From contig QHTP01000253.1 in the NCBI GenBank assembly GCA_003220855.1, forward strand, positions 1 through 6,953: DNA of 6,953 nucleotides, read 5' to 3'. This DNA is from Gemmatimonadota bacterium. Lineage in GTDB: Bacteria > Gemmatimonadota > Gemmatimonadetes > Gemmatimonadales > GWC2-71-9. Under the pieces are notes generated by a model. The model saw only the letters and a program-made list of their open reading frames with translations. It had not been told where the DNA came from and made no database searches. Numbering within the stretch: position 1 is the first letter of the stretch; each line of letters starts with the position of its first letter. Position numbers and translations under genes: made by a program. This document shows, piece after piece, positions 1 to 5,839 of the stretch.

Positions 1-74
1 CGGCAGTTCGGTGGCCACGAGGGGTGTACGCTAGGAAGGTGTACGTGAGGCGGCAAGGCGCCCCGCCCTGCACC
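1..74. other. Non-coding upstream stretch
   Basis: No reading frame with gene-like character is visible here; two of the three + frames close at 32-34 (TAG) and 46-48 (TGA). The stretch contains a short direct repeat, GGTGTACG, at 23-30 and 38-45 (15 bp apart), which could be a binding site or chance. A weak inverted repeat (GGCGG 49-53 with CCGCC 63-67) has no T-tract, so it is not called a terminator. An upstream gene may end just outside the window. Confidence 0.5.
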
Positions 75-92
75 GCGTTACGAACCTGTTAC
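75..92 (+). promoter_or_regulatory. Probable Pho box upstream of porin-pstS
   Basis: Two direct half-sites, GCGTTAC (75-81) and CTGTTAC (86-92), lie with an 11-bp period and a 4-bp spacer. This is the architecture of a PhoB box (E. coli consensus CTGTCAT-N4-CTGTCAT). It precedes a porin and pstS, the expected targets of phosphate-starvation control. A CATACC at 103-108 is a weak -10 candidate at about the right distance. The box upstream of pstC in this window has the same layout and a similar sequence, which supports the call. That a PhoB-type regulator binds here is inferred. Confidence 0.72.
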
Positions 93-107
93 ATCCCCCG
101 CGCATAC

Positions 108-132
108 CCGTGACGCGCTGAGGCTTCGTTAC
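108..132 (+). promoter_or_regulatory. Extra Pho-like half-sites before the porin gene
   Basis: CCGTGAC (108-114) is identical to the second half-site of the pstC Pho box and lies exactly 33 bp (three 11-bp periods) after the first GTTAC of the porin box, so it is on the same helical face. TCGTTAC (126-132) is a further match, 18 bp on and out of phase. They may be auxiliary PhoB contacts or a second promoter element nearer the gene. They could also overlap the transcription start. Weakly supported. Confidence 0.35.
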
Positions 133-170
133 CCCCCGACGTCGCACGCGCACCACAACTCATTCCCGCG

Positions 171-175
171 AGGAG
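171..175 (+). promoter_or_regulatory. Ribosome binding site of the porin gene
   Basis: AGGAG lies 9 nt before the ATG at 185 and supports that start; it is followed by a purine-rich GAGAGA run. Confidence 0.65.
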
Positions 176-184
176 AGAGACCCA

Positions 185-1216
185 ATGCCGTCCTTTATCC
201 GTCGAGCGCTCGGCGTGGCCGTCGTGGCCGCCGCAGCGGGCGCCGCTCCGCTCGCCGCGCAGGCCCCCACGGCTCCGCAGGTGACGGTCGGTGGTCTGGT
301 CTACACGCAGTACCTCTATCAGCTCAAGGACACCGTCAACCATTTCAACAACTTCGATGTCACGCGCGCATACGTGAACGTGCTGGGGAAATTCTCGGGC
401 GGCGTGGGCACGCGGGTCACCGCGGACATTTACCGCAACGCCGACGGCTCGCTCGGCTACCGCCTCAAGTACGCCTTCGCCACCTACACGCCCCAGGGCA
501 GCCCGCTCACGTTCAAGCTGGGTCAGATCCACACGCCCTGGCTCGACTGGGAAGAGGCGCTGTGGGATTACCGGATGCAGGGGCAAATGGCGATGGAGCG
601 AGCCGGCTACCTGTCGGCCGCCGATTTCGGCGCGGGCGTGGACGGCAAGTGGGGTCCAGACAAGGTCAACTTCCAGTTCACCGTGGTGAACGGTGAGACC
701 TACAAGACCGGAGAGGTCGCGGGCGCCGGGGGCCAGGGTAAGGATGCGATGGCACGCATCTCAGTCCGGGTGCTCGACACGAACGACTCCAGTCGCGTCG
801 GCGGACTCCGCATCACCGGTTACGCCGCCTACGGCAGGGCCGCGGCCTACGCCGACCGCAACCGCTACCTCGCGATGGTGTCGTACCGGACCAAGCAGCT
901 CACGCTCGCTGGAGAGGCTGCGTCGACCCAGGACGGCCTCCACACGGCGACCAACGGCCACCTGTACAGCGCGTTCGGCGTGTACAAGGTCCCCCAGTCC
1001 AAAGTCGCCGTCCTGGCACGCGTCGACATCACGCACAAGCAGGCTGGTGTCGTCGACAAGCAGACGCGCGTCATCGGTGGGGCGTCGTACCAGCTGTCAC
1101 CCAACTGGCGGCTGCTGCTCGATTGGGACTACGCGAACTATCAGACCGATGCCCTGAACGCCGCCAACGACGCAAACAGGTCCCAGGCGCTGTTCCAGAC
1201 TCAGTTCACGTTCTAA
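185..1216 (+). CDS. Outer-membrane beta-barrel porin, probably phosphate-starvation induced
   Basis: The 343-residue protein starts with a Sec signal peptide: Arg at 6-7, a long Ala/Val core at residues 8-21, and likely cleavage near residue 25 (LAA) or 27 (AQA). The mature part shows alternating polar/hydrophobic stretches rich in Tyr, Gly, Thr and aromatic residues typical of beta strands, for example residues 32-49 and the final strand 333-343. It ends in Phe, as expected for the outer-membrane insertion signal recognised by the BAM complex. No Cys is present. Length and style resemble the OprO/OprP-like anion porins, but I see no diagnostic selectivity motif. The place behind a Pho box and 19 bp before pstS suggests that it admits phosphate or other anions into the periplasm. 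The start is supported by AGGAG and the signal peptide. Porin class is fairly secure; substrate is inferred from context. Confidence 0.78.
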   Translation: MPSFIRRALGVAVVAAAAGAAPLAAQAPTAPQVTVGGLVYTQYLYQLKDTVNHFNNFDVTRAYVNVLGKFSGGVGTRVTADIYRNADGSLGYRLKYAFATYTPQGSPLTFKLGQIHTPWLDWEEALWDYRMQGQMAMERAGYLSAADFGAGVDGKWGPDKVNFQFTVVNGETYKTGEVAGAGGQGKDAMARISVRVLDTNDSSRVGGLRITGYAAYGRAAAYADRNRYLAMVSYRTKQLTLAGEAASTQDGLHTATNGHLYSAFGVYKVPQSKVAVLARVDITHKQAGVVDKQTRVIGGASYQLSPNWRLLLDWDYANYQTDALNAANDANRSQALFQTQFTF

Positions 1217-1223
1217 CTCGGAC

Positions 1224-1228
1224 GAGGA
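1224..1228 (+). promoter_or_regulatory. Ribosome binding site of pstS
   Basis: GAGGA lies 7 nt before the ATG at 1236, in the 19-bp gap after the porin stop codon. With no room for a separate promoter, it supports co-transcription of porin and pstS. Confidence 0.7.
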
Positions 1229-1235
1229 AACCGGT

Positions 1236-2291
1236 ATGACGAAATCGCCCCTCATTGCCGTCGCCGCCGCGCTGGCGCTCGCCGCTCCCGCCCGGGCGCA
1301 GGTGAAGCTCAACGGCGCCGGCGCCACGTTCCCCAACATCATCTATCAGGACTGGATCTTGACTTACAACCAGTCGCATTCCGACGCCCAGCTCAACTAC
1401 CAGTCGATCGGGTCGGGCGGCGGTATCCGCCAGTTCTCCGAGGGCACCGTCGATTTCGGGGCGACCGATGCTCCGATGAAGGACTCGGCCATCGCCGCGA
1501 TCAACGGCAACGTGCTCCACATCCCGACGGTGATGGGCGGCGACGTCCCGACCTACAACCTCCCCGACGTGAAGGGGACGCTCAAGTTCACGCCCGACGT
1601 GCTCGCCGACATCTTCCTCGGGCATATCACGAAATGGAGCGACGCGCGCATCGCATCGGCCAACGCCGGGGTGAAGCTCCCGGACGCCGACATCGTGGTC
1701 GTGCACCGCTCCGACGGCTCGGGCACGACGTTCATCTGGACCGACTACCTGTCCAAGGTGAGCCCCGAGTGGGAGCAGAAGGTGGGGCGCGGCCCGTCGG
1801 TGAACTGGCCCGTGGGATTGGGCGGCAAGGGGAACGAAGGCGTGACCGCCACCGTGAAGCAGACCCCCGGCGCCATCGGCTACGTCGAGCTGGGCTACGC
1901 CATGGCCAACCAGCTCCCCGCCGGCAGCGTCCGCAACAAGGCCGGGAAGTTCGTGGCCGCCTCGCTCGAGAGCATCACGGCGGCCGCGGCCGGCGCCATG
2001 AAGGAAATGGGGCCCAACACCGACTTCCGCGTGTCGATCACCAACCCGGATGGCGACGCGGCGTATCCGGTCGCGAGCTTCACCTGGTTCCTGCTCCGCA
2101 AGCAGTACGACGATGCCGCCAAGGCGGCGGCCCTCGTGAAGTTCGTCTGGTGGGCGGAGACGCAGGGCCAGTCGCGCGCCGCGCCGCTCGGCTACGCGCC
2201 GCTGCCCAAGCAGCTCGGCCCCTGGATCGAGGTGCGCTTGAAGAGCATCACGGCCGGCGGCAAGTCGGTGTGGACGACGGCAGCCCGGTAG
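1236..2291 (+). CDS. pstS: Periplasmic phosphate-binding protein PstS
   Basis: This 351-residue protein binds phosphate in the periplasm and hands it to the PstCA channel. It begins with a signal peptide (residues 1-21, cleavage probably after ARA-21) without a lipobox Cys, so it should be soluble, as in E. coli. Ligand-site motifs are all visible: GAGATFP at 27-33, SIGSGGGIRQF at 57-67, DFGATDAPM at 73-81 (Asp73 corresponds to the phosphate-proton-accepting Asp of the family), and HRSDGSGTT at 157-165 with Arg158, Asp160, Ser162, Gly163 and Thr164. The block around residues 186-205, containing GLGGKGNEG, also matches the family. Length is close to the E. coli protein (about 346). It follows the porin by 19 bp and is closed by a strong terminator, so it can be made in excess over the membrane subunits. 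No Cys is present and nothing looks damaged. Confidence 0.97.
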   Translation: MTKSPLIAVAAALALAAPARAQVKLNGAGATFPNIIYQDWILTYNQSHSDAQLNYQSIGSGGGIRQFSEGTVDFGATDAPMKDSAIAAINGNVLHIPTVMGGDVPTYNLPDVKGTLKFTPDVLADIFLGHITKWSDARIASANAGVKLPDADIVVVHRSDGSGTTFIWTDYLSKVSPEWEQKVGRGPSVNWPVGLGGKGNEGVTATVKQTPGAIGYVELGYAMANQLPAGSVRNKAGKFVAASLESITAAAAGAMKEMGPNTDFRVSITNPDGDAAYPVASFTWFLLRKQYDDAAKAAALVKFVWWAETQGQSRAAPLGYAPLPKQLGPWIEVRLKSITAGGKSVWTTAAR

Positions 2292-2312
2292 CCCCTCCTT
2301 CCGGCTGTCGCT

Positions 2313-2351
2313 CCCCCCGCACGGCGCTATCCGCCTGCGGGGGGATTTTTT
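2313..2351 (+). terminator. Strong intrinsic terminator after pstS
   Basis: CCCCCCGCA (2313-2321) pairs perfectly with TGCGGGGGG (2336-2344). Inside, GGCG (2323-2326) pairs with CGCC (2332-2335) around a CTATC loop, leaving one bulged C at 2322. A run of six T follows at 2346-2351. This is a textbook Rho-independent terminator on the + strand, 21 bp after the pstS stop codon. It would end or strongly reduce transcription before pstC. No matching A-tract is seen for termination on the - strand. Confidence 0.93.
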
Positions 2352-2360
2352 GCTCCGCGG

Positions 2361-2378
2361 CCGTTACAGGGCCGTGAC
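2361..2378 (+). promoter_or_regulatory. Probable Pho box upstream of pstC
   Basis: Half-sites CCGTTAC (2361-2367) and CCGTGAC (2372-2378) repeat with an 11-bp period and a 4-bp spacer, matching the layout of the box at 75-92. The box begins 10 bp after the T-run of the pstS terminator and ends 24 bp before the pstC ATG. It would restart transcription of pstC-pstA-pstB1-pstB2-phoU under phosphate starvation. Possible -10 sequences are GATACG (2387-2392) or TACGTT (2389-2394), both weak. PhoB binding is inferred from architecture and gene content. Confidence 0.75.
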
Positions 2379-2402
2379 ATACGCCGGATACGTTTCCGCG
2401 CG

Positions 2403-3407
2403 ATGACGACGCTCCCCATCGAGCCACCGGCCGCGACCCAACCGGCGCGCCCCGTCACCCCCGGCCGCCCCGCGCTCCTCGGACGGAACACGGGCGATCG
2501 GCTGTATCGCGCGACCCTCACGGCGCTGGCGCTCGTCCTCCCGCTGCTGCTCGTCACCCTGCTCGCCGAGCTGGTGGTCGGAGCGTGGCCCGCGATCAAG
2601 CGCTTTGGGGTGCCGTTCGTGTGGACATCGGTGTGGGACCCCGTGGCCGGCGTGTTCGGCGCCGCGCCGATGATCTTCGGGACGCTCGCTTCCTCCCTGC
2701 TCGCGCTTCTGATCGCGGTACCGCTGGCCCTCGGCGTCGCGATCTACCTGACGGAGTTCTCGCCCAAATGGCTGCGCCAGCCGATCGCCTTCCTGGTGGA
2801 GTTGCTCGCGGCGATCCCGAGCGTGGTGTACGGGCTGTGGGGGATCTTCGTCCTGATCCCGTTCCTGCGGGGCTATGTGGTGCCGCCGCTGCGCGCGGTG
2901 CTGGGCTGGACACCGTTGTTCAGCGGCGTGTTCTACGGCAACTCGTTGCTCGCCGGCGGCATCATCCTCGCCATCATGATCGTCCCCTACATCGCCGCCG
3001 TGTCCCGGGAGGTGCTCCTGGCGGTCCCCTCCAGCCAGCGCGAGGCCGCTCTCGGGATGGGGGCCACGCGGTGGGAGGCGGTGTGGACCGCGGTCGTGCC
3101 GTACGGTCGCGCCGGCCTGATCGGCGCGGTGATTCTTGGGTTGGGCCGCGCACTGGGCGAGACCATGGCCGTCACGATGGTCATCGGCAATCGCCACGAC
3201 ATCAGCCTCTCGGTGCTACAACCCGCCTACACCATGGCGGCCGCGATCGCTAATGAGTTCAGCGAGGCGGTCACCGATCTCCACCTGGCGGCGATGTTCG
3301 AGGTGGGCCTCGTGCTCTTCGTCATCACGGTGATCGTGAACGCCTGCGCGCGCCTGCTGATCTGGCGCGTCGCGCGCGGCACCGCGGTCGGGAGCCGCGC
3401 CCTATGA
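2403..3407 (+). CDS. pstC: Phosphate ABC transporter permease PstC
   Basis: The 334-residue inner-membrane protein pairs with PstA to form the phosphate channel. It has a Pro-rich cytoplasmic tail (residues 1-34), then about six hydrophobic segments near 38-60, 88-118, 127-157, 182-203, 236-262 and 298-320. The cytoplasmic EAA loop that docks on the ATPase is clear: EAALGMG at 214-220, followed by the conserved region ending in GLGRALGET (246-254), typical of PstC. Length is near that of E. coli PstC (319). The ATG at 2403 has no Shine-Dalgarno sequence, and the preceding Pho box places the transcription start only a few bases upstream, so the mRNA may be nearly leaderless. I see no better start before the first membrane segment. 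Its stop overlaps the pstA start (ATGA), so the two are translationally coupled. Confidence 0.95.
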   Translation: MTTLPIEPPAATQPARPVTPGRPALLGRNTGDRLYRATLTALALVLPLLLVTLLAELVVGAWPAIKRFGVPFVWTSVWDPVAGVFGAAPMIFGTLASSLLALLIAVPLALGVAIYLTEFSPKWLRQPIAFLVELLAAIPSVVYGLWGIFVLIPFLRGYVVPPLRAVLGWTPLFSGVFYGNSLLAGGIILAIMIVPYIAAVSREVLLAVPSSQREAALGMGATRWEAVWTAVVPYGRAGLIGAVILGLGRALGETMAVTMVIGNRHDISLSVLQPAYTMAAAIANEFSEAVTDLHLAAMFEVGLVLFVITVIVNACARLLIWRVARGTAVGSRAL

Positions 3408-4252
3408 GCGGCCGCAGCCTGCGCCGCCACGTCACGAGCGGCCTGATGACGGGCCTGGTGGCGGCGCTTTCGTTCACGGCGGTGCTCGCGCTCGTGCTGA
3501 TCCTCGGCGACCTGATCGCCAAGGGTGCGTCGTCGCTCAATTGGGACTTCTTCACCAAGAATCCGGTCCCCACCGGCCAGACCGGCGGCGGCGTCGCCAA
3601 CGCGATCGTCGGCACGGGCGTCATCGTCGGGCTTGCGGCGCTCTTCGGGCTGCCGGTCGGCGTCGGGACCGGTCTCTACCTCGCGGAGTACGGGTCCGGC
3701 CGGCTCGGCTGGGTGGTACGCTTCGTCGCCGACGTCCTGAACGGCACCCCGTCGATCGTGATCGGGATCTTCGCCTGGACCTGGCTGGTGCGCCCGATGA
3801 AAGGGTACTCCGCGCTGGCTGGAAGCGCCGCGCTGGCGGCCTTGATGGTTCCGATGATTGCGCGCACCACCGAAGAGATGGTACGGCTCGTGCCCCACTC
3901 CCTCCGGGAGGCCGCGTTGGCGCTCGGGTACCCACGCTGGCGGACCTCGCTCCGCGTCGTCGCGCGTACCGCGCTCGCCGGCATCGTCACGGGCTGCCTG
4001 GTCGGCGTCGCCCGCATCGCCGGCGAGACCGCGCCGCTGATTTTCACGGCGCTCGGCAACCAGAATTTCACGACCAATATCACGCAGCCGATGCAGACGC
4101 TGCCGCACCAGATCTACGAGTACGCCACGGGCCCGTTCGAGGAGTGGCATCGCCTCGCATGGGCCTCGGCGCTCGTGCTCATGGGCCTCGTGCTGCTCCT
4201 GGGCGTCACTGCCCGCTGGGCGATCCGGCAAAGGCATGGCGCAGCCCGTTGA
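3404..4252 (+). CDS. pstA: Phosphate ABC transporter permease PstA
   Basis: The 282-residue protein is the second half of the inner-membrane phosphate channel. After a short basic N-terminus, hydrophobic segments lie near residues 14-38, 64-94, 105-128, 137-153, 190-212 and 250-272. The EAA loop is EAALALG at 169-175, followed by the PstA-type block VARIAGETAPLIFTALGNQ (200-218). The conserved NGTPSIVIGI (113-122) in the third segment also marks PstA and is matched by AAIPSVVYGL in PstC. Length agrees with the family (about 280-300). It starts inside the pstC stop (ATGA) and runs 17 bp into pstB1, so it belongs to one tightly coupled operon. All expected motifs are intact. Confidence 0.95.
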   Translation: MSGRSLRRHVTSGLMTGLVAALSFTAVLALVLILGDLIAKGASSLNWDFFTKNPVPTGQTGGGVANAIVGTGVIVGLAALFGLPVGVGTGLYLAEYGSGRLGWVVRFVADVLNGTPSIVIGIFAWTWLVRPMKGYSALAGSAALAALMVPMIARTTEEMVRLVPHSLREAALALGYPRWRTSLRVVARTALAGIVTGCLVGVARIAGETAPLIFTALGNQNFTTNITQPMQTLPHQIYEYATGPFEEWHRLAWASALVLMGLVLLLGVTARWAIRQRHGAAR

Positions 4253-5012
4253 CGCCCGGCTCCAGCTCGAGGCCGTGCGGCTCACGGCCCTGTACGGCCG
4301 CCGGGCCGTGGTGAAGGACGTGTCCATTCTATTCCCCGCGCACACCGTCACCGCGGTGATCGGTCCGTCGGGGTGCGGCAAGAGCACGTTCCTGCGTTGT
4401 CTCAACCGCATGCACGAGCTGTCCGACGGCGGCTGGGTCACCGGCGCGGTGCTGCTCGACGGCGCCGACGTGTACGACGCGGGCGTAGACCCCGTCCAGC
4501 TGCGCCGCCGTATCGGCATGGTGTTCCAGCGCCCGACGCCCTTCCCCACCATGACGATCTATGACAACGTCGCGGCGGGCCTGCGGGTGAACGGCCGGCG
4601 GTCGCGCGGCGACCTCGACGCGGCCGTGGAACGTGCGCTGCGCCAGGCCGCCCTGTGGGACGAGGTGAAAGACCGCTTGAAGAGGAGCGCGCTCGACCTT
4701 TCCGGTGGCCAGCAGCAGCGCCTCTGCATCGCGCGCGCGCTCGCCCCCGAGCCGGAGGTGCTGCTGCTGGACGAGCCGACGGCCTCGCTCGATCCCGCGG
4801 GCACGCAGCGGATCGAGGAGCTGTGCCACGAGCTCAAGCGCCGCTACACCATCGTCATCGTGACGCACAACCTGCAGCAGGCCGGCCGGGTCTCGGACTA
4901 CACCGCGTTCTTCTATCTCGGCGATCTGGTCGAGGTGGGCCGCACCGAGGAGCTGTTCACCAAACCGGCCAAGGAGCAGACGGAAGCCTACATTACCGGG
5001 AGGTTCGGATGA
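4236..5012 (+). CDS. pstB: Phosphate ABC transporter ATPase PstB (first copy, divergent)
   Basis: This 258-residue cytoplasmic ATPase powers phosphate import. The A-loop Tyr is at 20, Walker A is GPSGCGKST (43-51, Lys49), the Q-loop Gln is Gln98, the ABC signature LSGGQ is at 155-159, Walker B ends in Asp179-Glu180, and the switch His is His211, so it should be catalytically active. It departs from the usual PstB pattern. The Q-loop reads QRPTPFPTMTIYDN where QxPNPFPxSI is common, and the D-loop region reads DEPTASLDPAG where DEPCSALDP is common. It starts 17 bp inside pstA (AAAGG 4230-4234 just before the ATG). Its stop overlaps the second pstB. Both copies end in AYITGRFG. It is clearly a PstB-family protein; whether it serves PstCA alone, with the second copy, or under other conditions is unknown. 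Confidence 0.92.
   Translation: MAQPVDARLQLEAVRLTALYGRRAVVKDVSILFPAHTVTAVIGPSGCGKSTFLRCLNRMHELSDGGWVTGAVLLDGADVYDAGVDPVQLRRRIGMVFQRPTPFPTMTIYDNVAAGLRVNGRRSRGDLDAAVERALRQAALWDEVKDRLKRSALDLSGGQQQRLCIARALAPEPEVLLLDEPTASLDPAGTQRIEELCHELKRRYTIVIVTHNLQQAGRVSDYTAFFYLGDLVEVGRTEELFTKPAKEQTEAYITGRFG
4998..5003 (+). promoter_or_regulatory. Ribosome binding site setting the start of the second pstB
   Basis: GGGAGG lies 5 nt before the ATG at 5009. The second pstB frame stays open far upstream (to about 4655) inside the first pstB, so this site and the ATGA overlap decide the true start. Confidence 0.75.
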
Positions 5013-5839
5013 CGGCAGCGGTCGAACTCGTCCCCCAGGAGGCGGCCAGCACGCCGCGCCTCGTGCACCACCCGACGCGGACCGCCACCCCGGTGATCGA
5101 CGTCCGGAGCTATGCCTTCTGGTACGGCGGGACGCAGGCGCTCTTCGATCTCACGTTCACGATCCCGCGCCGGGCCGTCACGGCCCTCATCGGGCCATCG
5201 GGGTGCGGCAAGAGCACGTTCCTGCGCTCCGTCAACCGGCTGAACGAGCTCATCCCGGGCACCCGCCATACGGGCGATATCCTGCTCGAGGGAGTGTCCG
5301 TGTTCTCACGCGGCATGGATGCGGTGGCGCTGCGTCGCGAGGTCGGCATGGTGTTCCAGCAGCCGAACCCCTTCCCCAAGAGCATCTTCGACAACGTGGC
5401 GTACGGGCCGCGCCTCAACGCCCTCGCCCCCGAGCGCGACATGCCCGAGCGCGTGGAGCGCGCGCTGCGCCAGGCGGCGCTGTGGGACGAGGTGAAAGAC
5501 CGGCTCGAGGCGCCCGGGACCAGCCTGTCGGGCGGCCAGCAGCAGCGCCTCTGCATCGCGCGCGCGCTCGCGAACGAGCCCGAAGTGCTCCTGATGGACG
5601 AGCCCTGTTCGGCGCTCGATCCGGCCGCCACCCAGCGCATCGAGGAACTGCTGGTGGAGCTGAAGCAGAGCTATTCGATCGTCATCGTGACGCACAACAT
5701 GCAGCAGGCGTCCCGCGTGTCGGATTTCACGGGATTCTTCTACCTCGGCCACCTGATCGAGTTCGGCGATACCAAGCAGCTGTTCACCAGGCCCACGGAC
5801 GAGCGTACCGAGGCCTACATCACGGGACGGTTCGGATGA
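5009..5839 (+). CDS. pstB: Phosphate ABC transporter ATPase PstB (second copy, canonical)
   Basis: This 276-residue ATPase is the more typical PstB. After an N-terminal extension of about 28 residues, the A-loop Tyr is at 39. Walker A is GPSGCGKST at 62-70 (Lys68), the Q-loop is QQPNPFPKSIFDN with Gln117, the signature LSGGQ is at 173-177, Walker B ends Asp197-Glu198, the D-loop region is PCSALDP at 199-205, and the switch His is His229. PNPFP and CSALDP are the usual PstB forms. The start at 5009 is chosen because it has a strong GGGAGG site, overlaps the first pstB stop (ATGA), and gives a normal PstB length; the open frame further upstream is a shadow of the first copy. Its stop overlaps phoU in the same way. 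Three long DNA blocks are identical to the first copy although much of the rest has diverged. Confidence 0.95.
   Translation: MTAAVELVPQEAASTPRLVHHPTRTATPVIDVRSYAFWYGGTQALFDLTFTIPRRAVTALIGPSGCGKSTFLRSVNRLNELIPGTRHTGDILLEGVSVFSRGMDAVALRREVGMVFQQPNPFPKSIFDNVAYGPRLNALAPERDMPERVERALRQAALWDEVKDRLEAPGTSLSGGQQQRLCIARALANEPEVLLMDEPCSALDPAATQRIEELLVELKQSYSIVIVTHNMQQASRVSDFTGFFYLGHLIEFGDTKQLFTRPTDERTEAYITGRFG

Noticed and set aside
49..67. Possible terminator of an upstream gene
   Set aside because: The inverted repeat is only 5 bp with a 9-bp loop and no T-run follows on either side.
89..586. 165-codon open frame on the - strand across the porin start
   Set aside because: It covers the Pho box and porin signal peptide on the opposite strand and shows no recognisable domain, so it is read as a shadow.
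3168..3184. Possible internal Pho box in pstC (GTCAC then GTCAT)
   Set aside because: The half-sites are 9 bp apart, not 11, and simply encode conserved PstC residues (AVTMVI).
2364..3197. Open frame of 277 codons on the - strand
   Set aside because: It is antisense to pstC, of low complexity and very rich in charged residues and Gln, and has no recognisable fold or start signal.
3227..4552. Open frame of 441 codons on the - strand
   Set aside because: It lies opposite pstC, pstA and pstB1, which are certain genes. Its product is rich in Arg, Asp, Glu and His with no domain, as expected for an antisense shadow in GC-rich DNA.
4655..5008. N-terminal extension of the second pstB
   Set aside because: This frame is open only because of GC bias; it overlaps the first pstB in another frame and encodes an Ala/Arg-rich stretch. 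The ATG at 5009 with GGGAGG and normal PstB length is far better.
5203..5835. N-terminal extension of phoU
   Set aside because: The open frame upstream of 5836 overlaps the second pstB and encodes Arg/Ala-rich sequence unlike PhoU; the ATGA start at 5836 gives a standard PhoU.
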